Position numbers and translations under genes: made by a program. The notes beneath the pieces are model-generated. The model saw nothing but the letters and a program-made list of their open reading frames with translations, was not told the DNA's origin and did no database searches. Below, piece after piece: positions 11,875 to 21,430 of a stretch of DNA of 64,000 bases. The DNA comes from Xanthomonas sp. Leaf148. GTDB taxonomy: Bacteria > Pseudomonadota > Gammaproteobacteria > Xanthomonadales > Xanthomonadaceae. The stretch covers positions 670,982 through 734,981 of the forward strand of contig NZ_LMOP01000008.1 of the NCBI RefSeq assembly GCF_001423585.1, read 5' to 3'. Position 1 is the stretch's first letter; each line of letters opens with the position of its first letter.

Positions 11875-13239
11875 ATGACCCTGCCCTTGCACGTCGTGAT
11901 CCTGGCTGCGGGCGAGGGCAAGCGCATGCGCTCGTCCCTGCCCAAGGTGCTGCAGCCGTTGGCGGGCCAGCCGATGTTGGCGCATGTCATCGCCACCGCA
12001 CGGCAGCTGCAGCCGGCCGCGATCCATATCGTCTACGGGCATGGCGGCGATCAGGTGCGTGCCGCATTTGCCGGGCAGGCCGATCTGCAGTGGGCCGAGC
12101 AACAGCAGCAGCTGGGCACCGGCCACGCGGTACAGCAGGCGATGGATGCGATCCCGGATGCGGCCACCGTGCTGGTGCTGTACGGCGATGTGCCGCTGAT
12201 CCAGAGCGAGAGCCTGCTGCAGTTGCTGCATGCGCCCGGCCGGATGGCGGTGCTGGTCGCCGAGCTTGCCAACCCCACCGGCTACGGACGCATCCTGCGC
12301 GATGCCGAAGGCAAGGTGGCGGCGATCGTCGAGCAGAAGGACGCCAACGACGAGCAGCGACGCATCCGCACCATCAACACCGGCATCCTCACCGCCGAAT
12401 CCACTGCACTGCGGCGTTGGCTGGGTGGCTTGTCCAACAACAATGCGCAGGGCGAGTTCTATCTCACAGACGTGTTTGCCAGCGCCGCCGGCGATTTCAC
12501 CCCGGCCGACATGGTGCATGTGGGCGACCCGCAGGATGTGGAAGGTGCCAACGACCCCTGGCAACTCGCTCAGCTCGAACGCGCCTGGCAGCTGCGTGCG
12601 GCGCGTGCGCTATGCCTGCAGGGCGTGCGCATGGCCGACCCGGCGCGCGTGGAGCAGCGCGGCACGGTGCAGGTGGGGCGGGATGTACAACTGGACATCG
12701 ATGTGATTCTGGAAGGCGATGTGACGCTGGGCGATGACGTGGTGATTGGCCCGTTCGTACGGCTACGCGATGTGACGCTGGGTGCCGGCACGCAGGTACG
12801 TGCGCACTGCGATCTGGAAGGTGTGGTGACCGAGGGTGCGGTAATGATCGGCCCGTTCGCGCGGTTGCGTCCGGGCACGCTGTTGGCCGATGGGGTGCAT
12901 ATCGGCAACTTCGTCGAGACCAAGAAGGTCACGATGGGGGTGGGTAGCAAGGCCAACCACCTCACTTACCTGGGCGATGCGGTGATCGGCAGCAAGGTCA
13001 ATATCGGCGCCGGCACCATCACCTGCAACTACGATGGCGTGAACAAGTCGCAGACCACCATCGGTGATAGCGCGTTCGTCGGCTCCAACAGCGCGTTGGT
13101 GGCGCCGATCGAGATCGGGGCCAATGCGACCATCGGTGCGGGCTCGGTGATCACCCGCGACGCGCCGGCTGGCCAGCTCAGCGTTGCGCGCCCGCGTCAG
13201 ACCGTGATCGAAGGCTGGGAGCGGCCGACCAAGAAGTAG
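11875..13239 (+). CDS. glmU: Bifunctional UDP-GlcNAc pyrophosphorylase / glucosamine-1-phosphate acetyltransferase
   Basis: A 454-residue enzyme for the last two steps of UDP-GlcNAc synthesis. The uridyltransferase domain opens with [20 protein letters not shown], and YGDVPL follows near residue 103. From about residue 250 a left-handed beta-helix of hexapeptide repeats carries the acetyltransferase, with [18 protein letters not shown] and [11 protein letters not shown]. The ATG at 11875 has GGA 7 bases upstream; a TTG at 11863 is in frame but less likely. glmS, for the first step, lies 9.7 kb away in the same window. Confidence 0.97.
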   Translation: MTLPLHVVILAAGEGKRMRSSLPKVLQPLAGQPMLAHVIATARQLQPAAIHIVYGHGGDQVRAAFAGQADLQWAEQQQQLGTGHAVQQAMDAIPDAATVLVLYGDVPLIQSESLLQLLHAPGRMAVLVAELANPTGYGRILRDAEGKVAAIVEQKDANDEQRRIRTINTGILTAESTALRRWLGGLSNNNAQGEFYLTDVFASAAGDFTPADMVHVGDPQDVEGANDPWQLAQLERAWQLRAARALCLQGVRMADPARVEQRGTVQVGRDVQLDIDVILEGDVTLGDDVVIGPFVRLRDVTLGAGTQVRAHCDLEGVVTEGAVMIGPFARLRPGTLLADGVHIGNFVETKKVTMGVGSKANHLTYLGDAVIGSKVNIGAGTITCNYDGVNKSQTTIGDSAFVGSNSALVAPIEIGANATIGAGSVITRDAPAGQLSVARPRQTVIEGWERPTKK

Positions 13240-13332
13240 CATGGAGCGTTATCGCGGTGCGGACGCATGAGACAGCAGTTGTGCTCTGCTGCAATGGTGG
13301 ACTGCGTTGCAGGTCATGACGGAAGGTGCACG

Positions 13333-14439
13333 ATGCAGCTACGACCAGACACGGTGATGATCCTGCTACATGGCGCAGCTGATCGAACGACGGCGCAGCC
13401 GCCAGGCGGGCGAGGTCGTTGCTCGGAAGCGGCATGGGCCAATCGCAGATTGCCGTTCGCCGGCTACACCCATCTGACGATTGCGCGCTACGTGTTGTTG
13501 GCTGCTCTTGGCGTGCTGATGCTGCAGCCGGGCACTGCAGCGGCGTCAAGTTATCGGCTGTATCTGGCGCCCGATGGCAACGATGCGGCGGCAGGCACCG
13601 AGCCTTCGACCGCATTGCGCAGTCTCGGTGCTGCGCAGCAACGCCTGGTCGAGCGACGGCCGGCAGCGGCGGTGGAGGTGGTGATCGCCTCGGGTACCTA
13701 TCTTCAACAGTCGGTGCAATGGACCTTTGCCAATGGCGCGCCCATCCGGGTTATCGCCGCTCCCGGCGCTGCCACGCCGCCGCTCTTCGACGGACGCGGC
13801 GGCGCGACCTGGTTCGCATTGAAAGGTGGTCGAAATGCACCGACGCGCCTGACCTTCGATGGGTTGAAGGTCAGCAATTACTGGATGGCGCTGGATCTGG
13901 GCAGCAGCAAGACCGATGAAGACGGCAATGGTGGCAACACGATCCGCAACATGCAGTTCGCACGGATCGGTGGGCGCTACGGCCGCAGTGCCGAGGCCGC
14001 GTATTCGTTTGCGGCGATCCGGCTGCAACAGTCACGCGACAACCGCATCGAACACAATCGCTTTGAGTCGATCGAAAACGATACCGACACCTCGGGCTTT
14101 ATTCACGCGCTGTATCTGGCGCGGCACTCGTCTGGTAACCGGATCGAGGGCAATACGTTTGTGGACGTCAACGGCGATGCAATACGCACGCGCGATGCGT
14201 CCGACCAGACCTATGTCAGCGGTAATCACTTTCTCAGGGCTGGCAAATACGCCGCGTTTTCCGACTGGTTCAAAGCCGATGGCGAGTGTCCCTCGCAGGG
14301 CGGTGAGTTTGTTGGCAACACCGTGGGCATCGGGTATTACCGCGCCATTGATGCGACACGTACCACTGGTGCAGACGATGCATGTGGTGCGCTCAAACGG
14401 CCGCGCATTGCAGAGCGTGGTACGTTGAAGCCCGATTGA
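13333..14439 (+). CDS. Exported right-handed beta-helix protein
   Basis: A protein of about 368 residues resembling parallel beta-helix (pectate-lyase-like) proteins. It has YRLYLAPDGNDAAAGTEPSTAL, a common opening of such proteins, and later repeated N-x-I-x-x-N turns (DNRIEHNRF, GNRIEGNTF, YVSGNHFL). No catalytic residues can be assigned. The start is uncertain: ATG 13333 has GGAAGG six bases upstream, while 13267 has no ribosome binding site. The coding sequence from about 13373 to 13508 is a degenerate copy of the dispersed repeat, and the hydrophobic segment YVLLAALGVLMLQPGTAAA begins inside it. Confidence 0.7.
   Translation: MQLRPDTVMILLHGAADRTTAQPPGGRGRCSEAAWANRRLPFAGYTHLTIARYVLLAALGVLMLQPGTAAASSYRLYLAPDGNDAAAGTEPSTALRSLGAAQQRLVERRPAAAVEVVIASGTYLQQSVQWTFANGAPIRVIAAPGAATPPLFDGRGGATWFALKGGRNAPTRLTFDGLKVSNYWMALDLGSSKTDEDGNGGNTIRNMQFARIGGRYGRSAEAAYSFAAIRLQQSRDNRIEHNRFESIENDTDTSGFIHALYLARHSSGNRIEGNTFVDVNGDAIRTRDASDQTYVSGNHFLRAGKYAAFSDWFKADGECPSQGGEFVGNTVGIGYYRAIDATRTTGADDACGALKRPRIAERGTLKPD
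13373..13508 (+). repeat. Dispersed element, copy 3, degenerate and inside a coding sequence
   Basis: It aligns with copy 2 over CGCCAGGCGGGCG, TGCTCGG, CGGCATG, ACCCATCTGACGA and the end CGCTACGTGTTGTTGGCTGCTCT. The left end (GCGCAGCTGATCGAACGAC) is more diverged. It is open in the frame of the beta-helix gene and reads RYVLLAAL at its right end. Confidence 0.65.
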
Positions 14440-14583
14440 CGGCGCTGCACTTATAAAGTGATTGCGCGCATTTTTTCAGTCACTGTCTGCGCGGCGGAAG
14501 TGGTCCTGCCAGCTCGGCAATCGATCAGGGAGCAGCGTCAGCTCGCGCGTTCGAACGGGCAACACAGTGTCGCGAGTGGATGC

Positions 14584-15948
14584 CTAAGCAGCCGATGCCG
14601 AGGGCAGCAACAAGGTCACGCACAGGCCGCCATGCTCGCGGTTGTGCAGCGAAATACGCCCGCCATGCGCTTCGGCAATCTCGCGGGTGAGCGCAAGCCC
14701 CAGCCCGGTTCCATTGCGTTTGGTCGAATAGAACGGCATCAGGGCATTGTGCAAGACCGCTTCGTTCATGCCATTGCCGCGGTCTAGCACTTCGATCCGC
14801 AGCCACTGCGATACGCGTGTCACGCGCACCGCAACGTCGCTATTGGGCGGCTGCGCTTCGCTGCAGGCCTCGTGTGCGTTCTTGAGCAGATTGAGCATGG
14901 CCTGCTCGATCTGCGCTGCATCGATGCGGCTGCTGACATCGCTAAGGTCGCCTTGCACCTGGAACGGAATCTGCTGTTGCAGGCGTTCCAGAAATGGCGC
15001 CCAGGCGATGGTCTGCAATTGCGGCTGCGGCAGCTTGGCAAAGCGCGCATAGCCGCGAATAAAGCCTTCCAGATGACGCGCGCGTTCTTCGATGGTCTCG
15101 AAAACCGTGCCCAGGCGGTCGGTGCGTTCGCGCCGTAACAGTTCGGCGCCGGAATGCGCCAGCGAGGCGATCGGTGCGAGCGAGTTGTTCAATTCGTGGC
15201 TGATCACGCGGATGACCTTCTTCCAGGTCTGCACTTCCTGCCGACGCAATTCGGTGGTCAGGGTGCGGATCAGCAGTAACTCGTGGCCGCGGCCATTGAG
15301 GTGGAAGCTGCGCCGCGAGAGGTGGTAGATCTGCTCGTCGTCCTCGTCGTCGCCGTCCTCGCGCACGGCGAACAGGCAGTCGCCGCCGCGTGCCAATGCG
15401 TCGCGTAGCTCGCCAGGCATGCGTTCGAGCACGTCGTCCAGATGCTGGCCTTCGAGTTTGCGTCCGCCGTAGAGCAGTTTGCGCGCGGCATTGTTGGAAA
15501 AGCCGATGCGGCGCAGCCCATCGCCGCCGGCCACCACCAGCAGCATCGCGACAGGCGTGTTTTGCAGCATGGTGTCGAGCATCAATTCGCGCTGCACCAG
15601 ATCGCGCCGTTGCGCGCGCAGCACGTCGCCGAGTTCGGCATGTGCCTGCACCAACTGCGCCAGTTCGTCGGTGCCGCGCCAGTGCACGCCGAAGTTGTAT
15701 TCGCCATCGCGGTAGCTGCTGGTGGTGCCGGCCAGTGCGCGAAACAGCGAGCGCATCGGTGCGGTAGCGCGGTTGAGGCTGAACCACATTGCGGCCAGCA
15801 AAACGACGACCGAAATCGCAGTCACCTGCCAGCCGCGATCCAGCCAGTACGCCATGAACCACGGCAGCGCGGCCGCCAGTGCCAGCACCGGTAACAGTCG
15901 TAAAAACAGGGCGAACGTGAAGGAGCGATGCCGCATGCGGAGATTCAT
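14584..15948 (-). CDS. NtrY-like sensor histidine kinase
   Basis: A 454-residue membrane kinase. Two hydrophobic segments (about residues 13-35 and 42-57) with a very short loop between them leave almost no periplasmic sensor. A HAMP/PAS-like region follows. The H box VIRVISHELNNSLAPI carries His251, and the ATPase domain has NLLKNAHEAC, DRGNGMN and GTGLGLAL. An acidic patch at 197-205 (REDGDDEDDE) is notable. The start codon overlaps the regulator stop as ATGA, so translation is probably coupled. A longer reading starting at 16215 would overlap the regulator and is rejected. It is the last gene of the export unit starting at 22702. Confidence 0.92.
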   Translation of the reverse strand: MNLRMRHRSFTFALFLRLLPVLALAAALPWFMAYWLDRGWQVTAISVVVLLAAMWFSLNRATAPMRSLFRALAGTTSSYRDGEYNFGVHWRGTDELAQLVQAHAELGDVLRAQRRDLVQRELMLDTMLQNTPVAMLLVVAGGDGLRRIGFSNNAARKLLYGGRKLEGQHLDDVLERMPGELRDALARGGDCLFAVREDGDDEDDEQIYHLSRRSFHLNGRGHELLLIRTLTTELRRQEVQTWKKVIRVISHELNNSLAPIASLAHSGAELLRRERTDRLGTVFETIEERARHLEGFIRGYARFAKLPQPQLQTIAWAPFLERLQQQIPFQVQGDLSDVSSRIDAAQIEQAMLNLLKNAHEACSEAQPPNSDVAVRVTRVSQWLRIEVLDRGNGMNEAVLHNALMPFYSTKRNGTGLGLALTREIAEAHGGRISLHNREHGGLCVTLLLPSASAA

Positions 15949-17288
15949 TCCGGTTTGATGCCGTAACGGTCCATGCGCCGGTACAGCGCCTGCCGGCTCA
16001 ATCCTAATTCGGCGGCGGCCTGCGCGATCACGCCTTGCGCGCGCGCCAACGCCTGTTCGATGCGCGCGCGATCGGGCTCGCCAGCGACTGCTGCTACTGG
16101 CCGCGCCGCGGCGGCGCGTGGCAGGTTCAGATCGCTGGCTTCGATGCGCGCGCCTTGCGCGAGCAGCGACGCACGTTGCAGCACGTTGCGCAGCTCGCGC
16201 ACATTGCCCGGCCACGCGTGCCGTTGCAGCGCATCGCGCGCCTGTGCAGACAGCGGCTTGCCGCCCGCCAGGAAATGCTCGGCCAGTGGCGCGATGTCGC
16301 CCGGACGCTCGGCCAGTGCCGGCAGCGCGATCTCCACGGTATTGAGGCGGTAGTAGAGATCCTCGCGGAAGCTGCCATCGCGGATCATCGACGGCAGGTC
16401 GGCGTTGGTGGCGCTGATCACGCGCACTTTTGCATGCCGCTCGCGATTGGAACCCAGTCGCTCATAGCGCCCGGTTTCCAGCACGCGCAGCAGCTTCATC
16501 TGGCCCGCCAGCGGCAGGTTGCCGATTTCGTCCAGGAACAGCGTGCCGCCATCGGCCGCTTCGAATTTGCCTTCGCGCGCCTTGTTGGCACCGGTGTAGG
16601 CGCCGGCGTCGGCACCGAACAATTCCGCCTCGATCAAGTCGCCCGGCAGAGCGCCGCAATTGAGCGCGATGAAGGGGCCATGTTTGGTTGCCGAGTTGGC
16701 CTGGATGATCTCGGCAATCTTTTCCTTGCCGCTGCCGTTGGGGCCGGTGATCAGCACCGGCAGCTCCGAGCGTGCGACCTGACAGGCGAGCGCGATGGCC
16801 CGTTCGCTGGCGGGGTCGGCGAAGACCGCGCCGCGCAGATCGTAGCGCTGGGTCAGTTGCTCACGGCCGCGGTGCTCGCGTTCGCGGCGGTGCGCGAGTT
16901 CACGGCGCGCCTCGGAGAGTTCGAGCAGATTGTTGACCGTGGTCAGCAGCTTGGTGTCGTCCCACGGTTTGGCGATGTAGTCGGCGGCGCCGGCCTTGAC
17001 CAGGCCCACCGCACTGCCCAGATGGGTCCAGGCGGTGAGCAGGATCACCGGCAGATCCGGATGACGCTGGCGGATCTGGGTAAACAGCGCCTCGCCTTCT
17101 TCACCGGAGGTGGTGTCGGCGGTGAAGTTCATGTCCTGGATCACCAGGTCGAACGCCTGCTCGTCCAGCAGGGCCAATCCGGCCTGCGGCGATGACGCAT
17201 GCCGCGTTTCGATGTCGTGCAAGGAAAACAGCACCTCCAGCGCGGTGGCCACGGCGGTGTTGTCGTCGATGATCAGGATATGCGGCAT
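15945..17288 (-). CDS. NtrC-family sigma-54-dependent response regulator
   Basis: A 447-residue regulator. The receiver domain (1-120) has HILIIDDN, the phosphoacceptor Asp52 in VIQDMN and Lys107 in AKPWD. The AAA+ domain has Walker A GPNGSGKE, the sigma-54 contact loop as GAYTGA (a Phe-to-Tyr form of GAFTGA) and Walker [11 protein letters not shown]. The C-terminal Fis-type helix-turn-helix includes [15 protein letters not shown]. The ATG at 17288 begins the receiver motif; an upstream in-frame start at 17375 adds no recognisable sequence. It presumably activates the sigma-54 promoter found before the adaptor gene of the same unit. Confidence 0.95.
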   Translation of the reverse strand: MPHILIIDDNTAVATALEVLFSLHDIETRHASSPQAGLALLDEQAFDLVIQDMNFTADTTSGEEGEALFTQIRQRHPDLPVILLTAWTHLGSAVGLVKAGAADYIAKPWDDTKLLTTVNNLLELSEARRELAHRREREHRGREQLTQRYDLRGAVFADPASERAIALACQVARSELPVLITGPNGSGKEKIAEIIQANSATKHGPFIALNCGALPGDLIEAELFGADAGAYTGANKAREGKFEAADGGTLFLDEIGNLPLAGQMKLLRVLETGRYERLGSNRERHAKVRVISATNADLPSMIRDGSFREDLYYRLNTVEIALPALAERPGDIAPLAEHFLAGGKPLSAQARDALQRHAWPGNVRELRNVLQRASLLAQGARIEASDLNLPRAAAARPVAAVAGEPDRARIEQALARAQGVIAQAAAELGLSRQALYRRMDRYGIKPE

Positions 17289-17482
17289 TGCGCGCTCGAA
17301 AGGCGAAAGGTGTTGGGGAAGTACTTGCCACAGCATACGGCGCCAGCCGGTGTCGCCGCACACTGCGTGCCGCAAGCCGATGGCGATAGCAACGGACGTT
17401 GCGACTGGGCAGTGCGCCGGCGTAGTTGGCGCTGGACGTGTGACAGGCTGGCGCGCGTGCGTGCCCCGGCTGCAAGCGACGG

Positions 17483-17953
17483 CTACCGCAGCGCTTGTGG
17501 TGGTGTCGGTGGCGCGGGCGGCAACGGTGGCAGCAGCGATGCATACATCTGCGCGGTCCAGGTCAGGCTCAAGGGCACCTGCCCGCGTGCCACCTGGACC
17601 TGCACTGGACGGCCGGCGGCAGCGCGTAATGCGTGCAGCAGTTCTTCCACGGTGGCGATGCCGCGGCCATCGGCTGCGCGCAGGGTATCGCCCTTGCGCA
17701 GCTGCAGTACCAGCGTATCGCTGGCCTGCGTGACCAGCAGGCCGGCAGCTGTGGCGGTCAGCGCCAGCGTCTGTGCGTTGTGTTGCCAGTGCAGCTGATG
17801 ATCGTCGATACGCAGCGTGGTGCGCTCAGTCACTTCGCTACGCGTCTGCGTTGTGGGGTGCACGGAGGCGCCACTGCCGGCATGCAGCGTGCCGCTCATC
17901 GCAGCGATGGCGAGTACAGCGGCGACGATACGGGGATGGACGATCGGACGCAT
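17483..17953 (-). CDS. Small periplasmic PDZ-like protein
   Basis: A 156-residue protein with a signal peptide (hydrophobic core IVAAVLAIAAMSGTLHA). Residues about 85-130 resemble the second half of a PDZ domain: LQLRKGDTLRAADGRGIATV, then EELLHALRAAAGRPVQVQVA. There is no protease domain. The C-terminus is proline-rich. It sits between the second permease and the regulator, 120 bases after the former and 194 bases before the latter, on the same strand, so it is likely part of the export unit, perhaps as a substrate-binding or signalling partner. That role is inference. Confidence 0.65.
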   Translation of the reverse strand: MRPIVHPRIVAAVLAIAAMSGTLHAGSGASVHPTTQTRSEVTERTTLRIDDHQLHWQHNAQTLALTATAAGLLVTQASDTLVLQLRKGDTLRAADGRGIATVEELLHALRAAAGRPVQVQVARGQVPLSLTWTAQMYASLLPPLPPAPPTPPQALR

Positions 17954-18073
17954 AGGGAGAGAGTCCTTGGGAGGGAAGTATCGCGGTTTGTCGGCATGCG
18001 CAGCTGACCAGCGGCCGGCATCGCCGGGCGCCAGGGTGTGGTGATGGGTTTGAGGCAGCGTCCCATGGTGTGC

Positions 18074-19282
18074 TCAGGCGCTGCGCGTCGCGACTGCCGG
18101 CGGCACCAACGCCGCGCGACGTGCGGGCCAGAACACGGCGATCTGGCCCAGCATCCACAGCGTGAGCGCGCCGATCGGCAGGTAGATCAACGGCAGGCGC
18201 GGCAATTCGTAGCGCGCCATCAACCACAGGTTGATCGAGTAAGCCATCAACATGCCGAGCACGATCCCGACCGAGGCCAACAGAAAATTCTCGATCTGGA
18301 AGTAGCGCAGGATCTGCCCGCGCGTGGCACCGAGTGCACGGCGAATGCCGATCTGCTTGGTGCGCTGTTGTACCCAGAAACTGGCAAGACCGACGATGCC
18401 CAGTGCGGTGACGATCAGCAGGGCGATGCTCATGGTGACGAGCAGCCAGGACATCGAACGATCCTGGCGATAGAAGTCGCGACGCATCTCTTCCAGCGTC
18501 TTCTTCTCCTCGATGATGCGACTGTTGCTGTTCTTCTCCAGGATCGCGACCGCTTGACGCAGTACCTCCTGGCGTCGATCCGGATCGGTTCTCAGCAGGT
18601 AACGATGCCCATCGTTGTAGGAAATTTTGACAGGGGATAGCATCGAGTCGTCATAGGAAGCCTCTCCACCATAGTCGTTGACACGCGCGAAGTGCTCCAC
18701 GATGCCGACGATCTTGCTAGGCGTTTCTTCGGTATAGATCGACTTACCCAATGCCGATTGCCCGGGAAACAATTTTTCCGCTGCGCTCTTGGTAATGATG
18801 ACGCTGGGAATTGTGGCCTTCTCGTCATTGTTCCAGCTGAATTCTCCTTCGGTGAAACGCCTCCCCTGCACCAGCCGCAGGCCGAGCGTATCGAGCGTCT
18901 GGGAATCGCCATGGTAGGTATTGAGGTCAACGGTCGGGACCCGTTGATCCGCGGTCAGCTTGATACCGGTGACCCACATGCTATCGCCGAACGGGACCTG
19001 GCTGACCGAGGAGGCGAACTTCACCCCTGGAATGGCGCGCAGCGCAGCCAGGTCGGTTTCGGTCAATGCATTGGCGTTTTGATCTTCCCCGATGCCAGCG
19101 ATGCTGATGCTGACGATTTCGTTTTCGGCCAGGCCGCTGGGGCGCTGTATACGCTCTATTCGGTTGCCGATGAGGAACAGCGCGTTGGAAATGATGGCGC
19201 AGCTCAGTGCTATCTCAAGCACGATCAATGCGGCAGCCGTCTTGTGCCGTTGCAGCGTGGATAGGATGGGGCGGATTTCCAT
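18074..19282 (-). CDS. ABC transporter permease, MacB/FtsX type (second)
   Basis: A 402-residue permease with one N-terminal membrane helix (about residues 17-40), a periplasmic MacB_PCD-like domain, and three C-terminal helices of the FtsX domain, including the conserved RTKQIGIRRALGATRGQILR loop. The start at 19282 has AAAGGA upstream; a longer reading from 19771 would overlap the first permease. With its neighbour it likely forms a heterodimer driven by the ATPase at 20664. Confidence 0.9.
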   Translation of the reverse strand: MEIRPILSTLQRHKTAAALIVLEIALSCAIISNALFLIGNRIERIQRPSGLAENEIVSISIAGIGEDQNANALTETDLAALRAIPGVKFASSVSQVPFGDSMWVTGIKLTADQRVPTVDLNTYHGDSQTLDTLGLRLVQGRRFTEGEFSWNNDEKATIPSVIITKSAAEKLFPGQSALGKSIYTEETPSKIVGIVEHFARVNDYGGEASYDDSMLSPVKISYNDGHRYLLRTDPDRRQEVLRQAVAILEKNSNSRIIEEKKTLEEMRRDFYRQDRSMSWLLVTMSIALLIVTALGIVGLASFWVQQRTKQIGIRRALGATRGQILRYFQIENFLLASVGIVLGMLMAYSINLWLMARYELPRLPLIYLPIGALTLWMLGQIAVFWPARRAALVPPAVATRSA

Positions 19283-19347
19283 GAGCGTGTCCTTTCTGGT
19301 TGCTGGCTGCGGCCGACGCGACGAAGGTCGTATCGGCCGACAAGGCA

Positions 19348-20652
19348 TCACTGAGACTTGAGTTGAATGGCAGGAGCGACCTGGCAGGCACGCCATGCCG
19401 GTAGCATTCCAGCCAGGATGCTGGCGAGCAGGGCCATCGCAAAGGTGCTCAGCAACATGGCTGGATCCAGATGCGCGAGATCGGCGTAGCTGCTGGGCTG
19501 TTGTCGTACGCCCCAGAGCCCCAGGCTGGCCAGGCCGAGACCCAGCAGGCCGCCGGTCAACCCGATCGTCCCGGCTTCCACCAGCGCTTGCGCAAAGATG
19601 CTGCGTTTGGTCGCGCCAAGCGCCCTGCGCACACCGATCTCCCCGCTGCGCCGCAAAAATTTGGCCAGCATCAAACCAATGGTGTTGACCAGGCAGACCA
19701 GTAGAAACCCGAATGCCAGCCAGGTCTGCAGGCGGACATCGCTGGGCACCACTTTCTTGAAGTCCAGCCATTCCATCAGGCTACGCAGCTCTACATTGTT
19801 GGGTCGCTCGAAGCGACCAGCACGCCGTTGCAGATCGGAATAGTTTTCCAGGTACTGGCGATAGGCGACGGCTTTCTGTGGACTGTCCAGCTGTACCCAA
19901 TACTGGACCCAGGCACAGGGCTCATTAATTCCTTTTTCTTCATTGCTGGACCCCGAGCTGTTACCCCAGCAGGAACGCGCGCCGGTCGTTGCGAACTTCT
20001 GCTCGACTGCTGTGCTGAAGGGAATGAAGATCTGTTCGATTTTGGAGTACCTGCCGGTGTTGATGTCGTAAAACTTTGGGGTAGGACGCCAGTCCTTGAG
20101 GACACCGACGACGCGCAACGCGTTGCGATTCACGCGCACTGTTCGGCCCACGCTGTTTTCGCCGTGGAAGAGCTGCTTGTTCAGCGCCTCCGACAGCACT
20201 GCGACGCGTGCGCGGCTGCCATCATCGCTGGTCGACCAGGCGCCGCCATACAGAAAGGGCACGTCGAACATCGGGAAAAAGTCGGTCGAGGTATAGCGCG
20301 CATCGATCGAAAATGGGCGTAGTGATGCATTGTCGGGTTCCAAAGCCACCTTTCCGCCGCTCATCATCGCCTGATGATCTGCGCGCTTCTCGCGGAGCAA
20401 GGCTTCTGCGTCGAACCGTGTGAACTGCTCGAGTGCTTCTTTACTCCGGTGATCGCGCGAGCGCGCATCCAATTGCGGGATGAAAATCGTCTGGCTCTTG
20501 CCAGGCAACGGATCGCCGGATAGCACATAGAACACCGTCAAGGTGGTCATGCTGGCGCCGATGCCCAGCGCGATCGCCAGCACCATCAGCGCGGTGAGCA
20601 CCTTGTTGCGACGGAAGCTGCGCAGCGCGAGATTGAAGTAATAGCCGAACAT
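19348..20652 (-). CDS. ABC transporter permease, MacB/FtsX type (first)
   Basis: A 434-residue permease with the same plan as its neighbour: an N-terminal helix (residues 18-42), a periplasmic domain of about 250 residues, and a C-terminal FtsX domain with LRRSGEIGVRRALGATKRSI. It begins 11 bases after the ATPase gene. MacB-type transporters do not move substrate through the membrane but use mechanotransmission to drive export through an outer-membrane channel. No TolC-like gene lies in the window. Confidence 0.92.
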   Translation of the reverse strand: MFGYYFNLALRSFRRNKVLTALMVLAIALGIGASMTTLTVFYVLSGDPLPGKSQTIFIPQLDARSRDHRSKEALEQFTRFDAEALLREKRADHQAMMSGGKVALEPDNASLRPFSIDARYTSTDFFPMFDVPFLYGGAWSTSDDGSRARVAVLSEALNKQLFHGENSVGRTVRVNRNALRVVGVLKDWRPTPKFYDINTGRYSKIEQIFIPFSTAVEQKFATTGARSCWGNSSGSSNEEKGINEPCAWVQYWVQLDSPQKAVAYRQYLENYSDLQRRAGRFERPNNVELRSLMEWLDFKKVVPSDVRLQTWLAFGFLLVCLVNTIGLMLAKFLRRSGEIGVRRALGATKRSIFAQALVEAGTIGLTGGLLGLGLASLGLWGVRQQPSSYADLAHLDPAMLLSTFAMALLASILAGMLPAWRACQVAPAIQLKSQ

Positions 20653-20663
20653 GGGGGCGGTCC

Positions 20664-21383
20664 TTATTCGGCCAGGCTTGCAGTGGTATTGGGCGCGCGC
20701 ATCAGGCTGGGATTGCGTTCCAGGTCAGTGGCCTGGCCGTCGACGATGTGCACGTTGCGCTGCGCGCGTGCGGCCAGTTCCGGGTCGTGGGTGACCATCA
20801 CGATGGTGGTGCCCTGGCTGTTGATTTCTTCCAGCAGCTCCATCACCCCGCGTGCCATCTGCGAGTCGAGGTTGCCGGTCGGTTCGTCGGCCAGCAGCAG
20901 GCGCGGGCTGCCGGCCAGCGCGCGTGCGATGGCGGCGCGCTGTTGCTGGCCGCCCGACAGTTCGGTGGGGTAATGCTTCAGGCGCGAACCCAGCCCGACC
21001 TTGGTCAAGGCGTCTTCGATGCGCTGCTTACGCTCGGACGCGGGCATGCCGCGATAGCGCAGCGGCACGTCGACGTTGTCGAACAGGTTGAGGTCGGGGA
21101 TCAGATTGAAGCCCTGGAAGATGAAACCGATCTTCTGATTGCGCAGCCGCGAACGCGCGTCGTCGGAGAGATGGCTGACGTCTTCGCCGTCGAGCAGATA
21201 TTGGCCGCTGGTAAAGGTTTCCAGCAGTCCCGCCAGGTTGAGGAAGGTGGTCTTGCCCGAGCCGGACGGCCCGGTCACCGCGACGAATTCGCCTTCGCGC
21301 ACATGCAGGTCTAGCGAGCGCAGCGCGTGCGTTTCCACCTGTTCGGTGCGGAAGACCTTGGAGACCGCTTGCATCTTGAGCAT
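20664..21383 (-). CDS. ABC transporter ATP-binding protein, MacB/LolD type
   Basis: A 239-residue ATPase. Walker A GPSGSGKTT (residues 38-46), signature LSGGQQQR, Walker B LLLADEPTGNLDS and the H-loop MVTHDPELA are all intact. The sequence belongs to the LolD/MacB subfamily that pairs with FtsX-type permeases. It lies 47 bases after the adaptor gene. Confidence 0.95.
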   Translation of the reverse strand: MLKMQAVSKVFRTEQVETHALRSLDLHVREGEFVAVTGPSGSGKTTFLNLAGLLETFTSGQYLLDGEDVSHLSDDARSRLRNQKIGFIFQGFNLIPDLNLFDNVDVPLRYRGMPASERKQRIEDALTKVGLGSRLKHYPTELSGGQQQRAAIARALAGSPRLLLADEPTGNLDSQMARGVMELLEEINSQGTTIVMVTHDPELAARAQRNVHIVDGQATDLERNPSLMRAPNTTASLAE

Positions 21384-21430
21384 TGCCGATTCCTTTGCGA
21401 AAGAGAGTGCGACGAAGAGGATTGAATGAA

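Noticed and set aside
15945-16215. Longer histidine kinase starting inside the regulator gene
   Set aside because: The added residues are Arg/Ala-rich mirror sequence of the regulator; the ATGA overlap start gives a normal membrane kinase.
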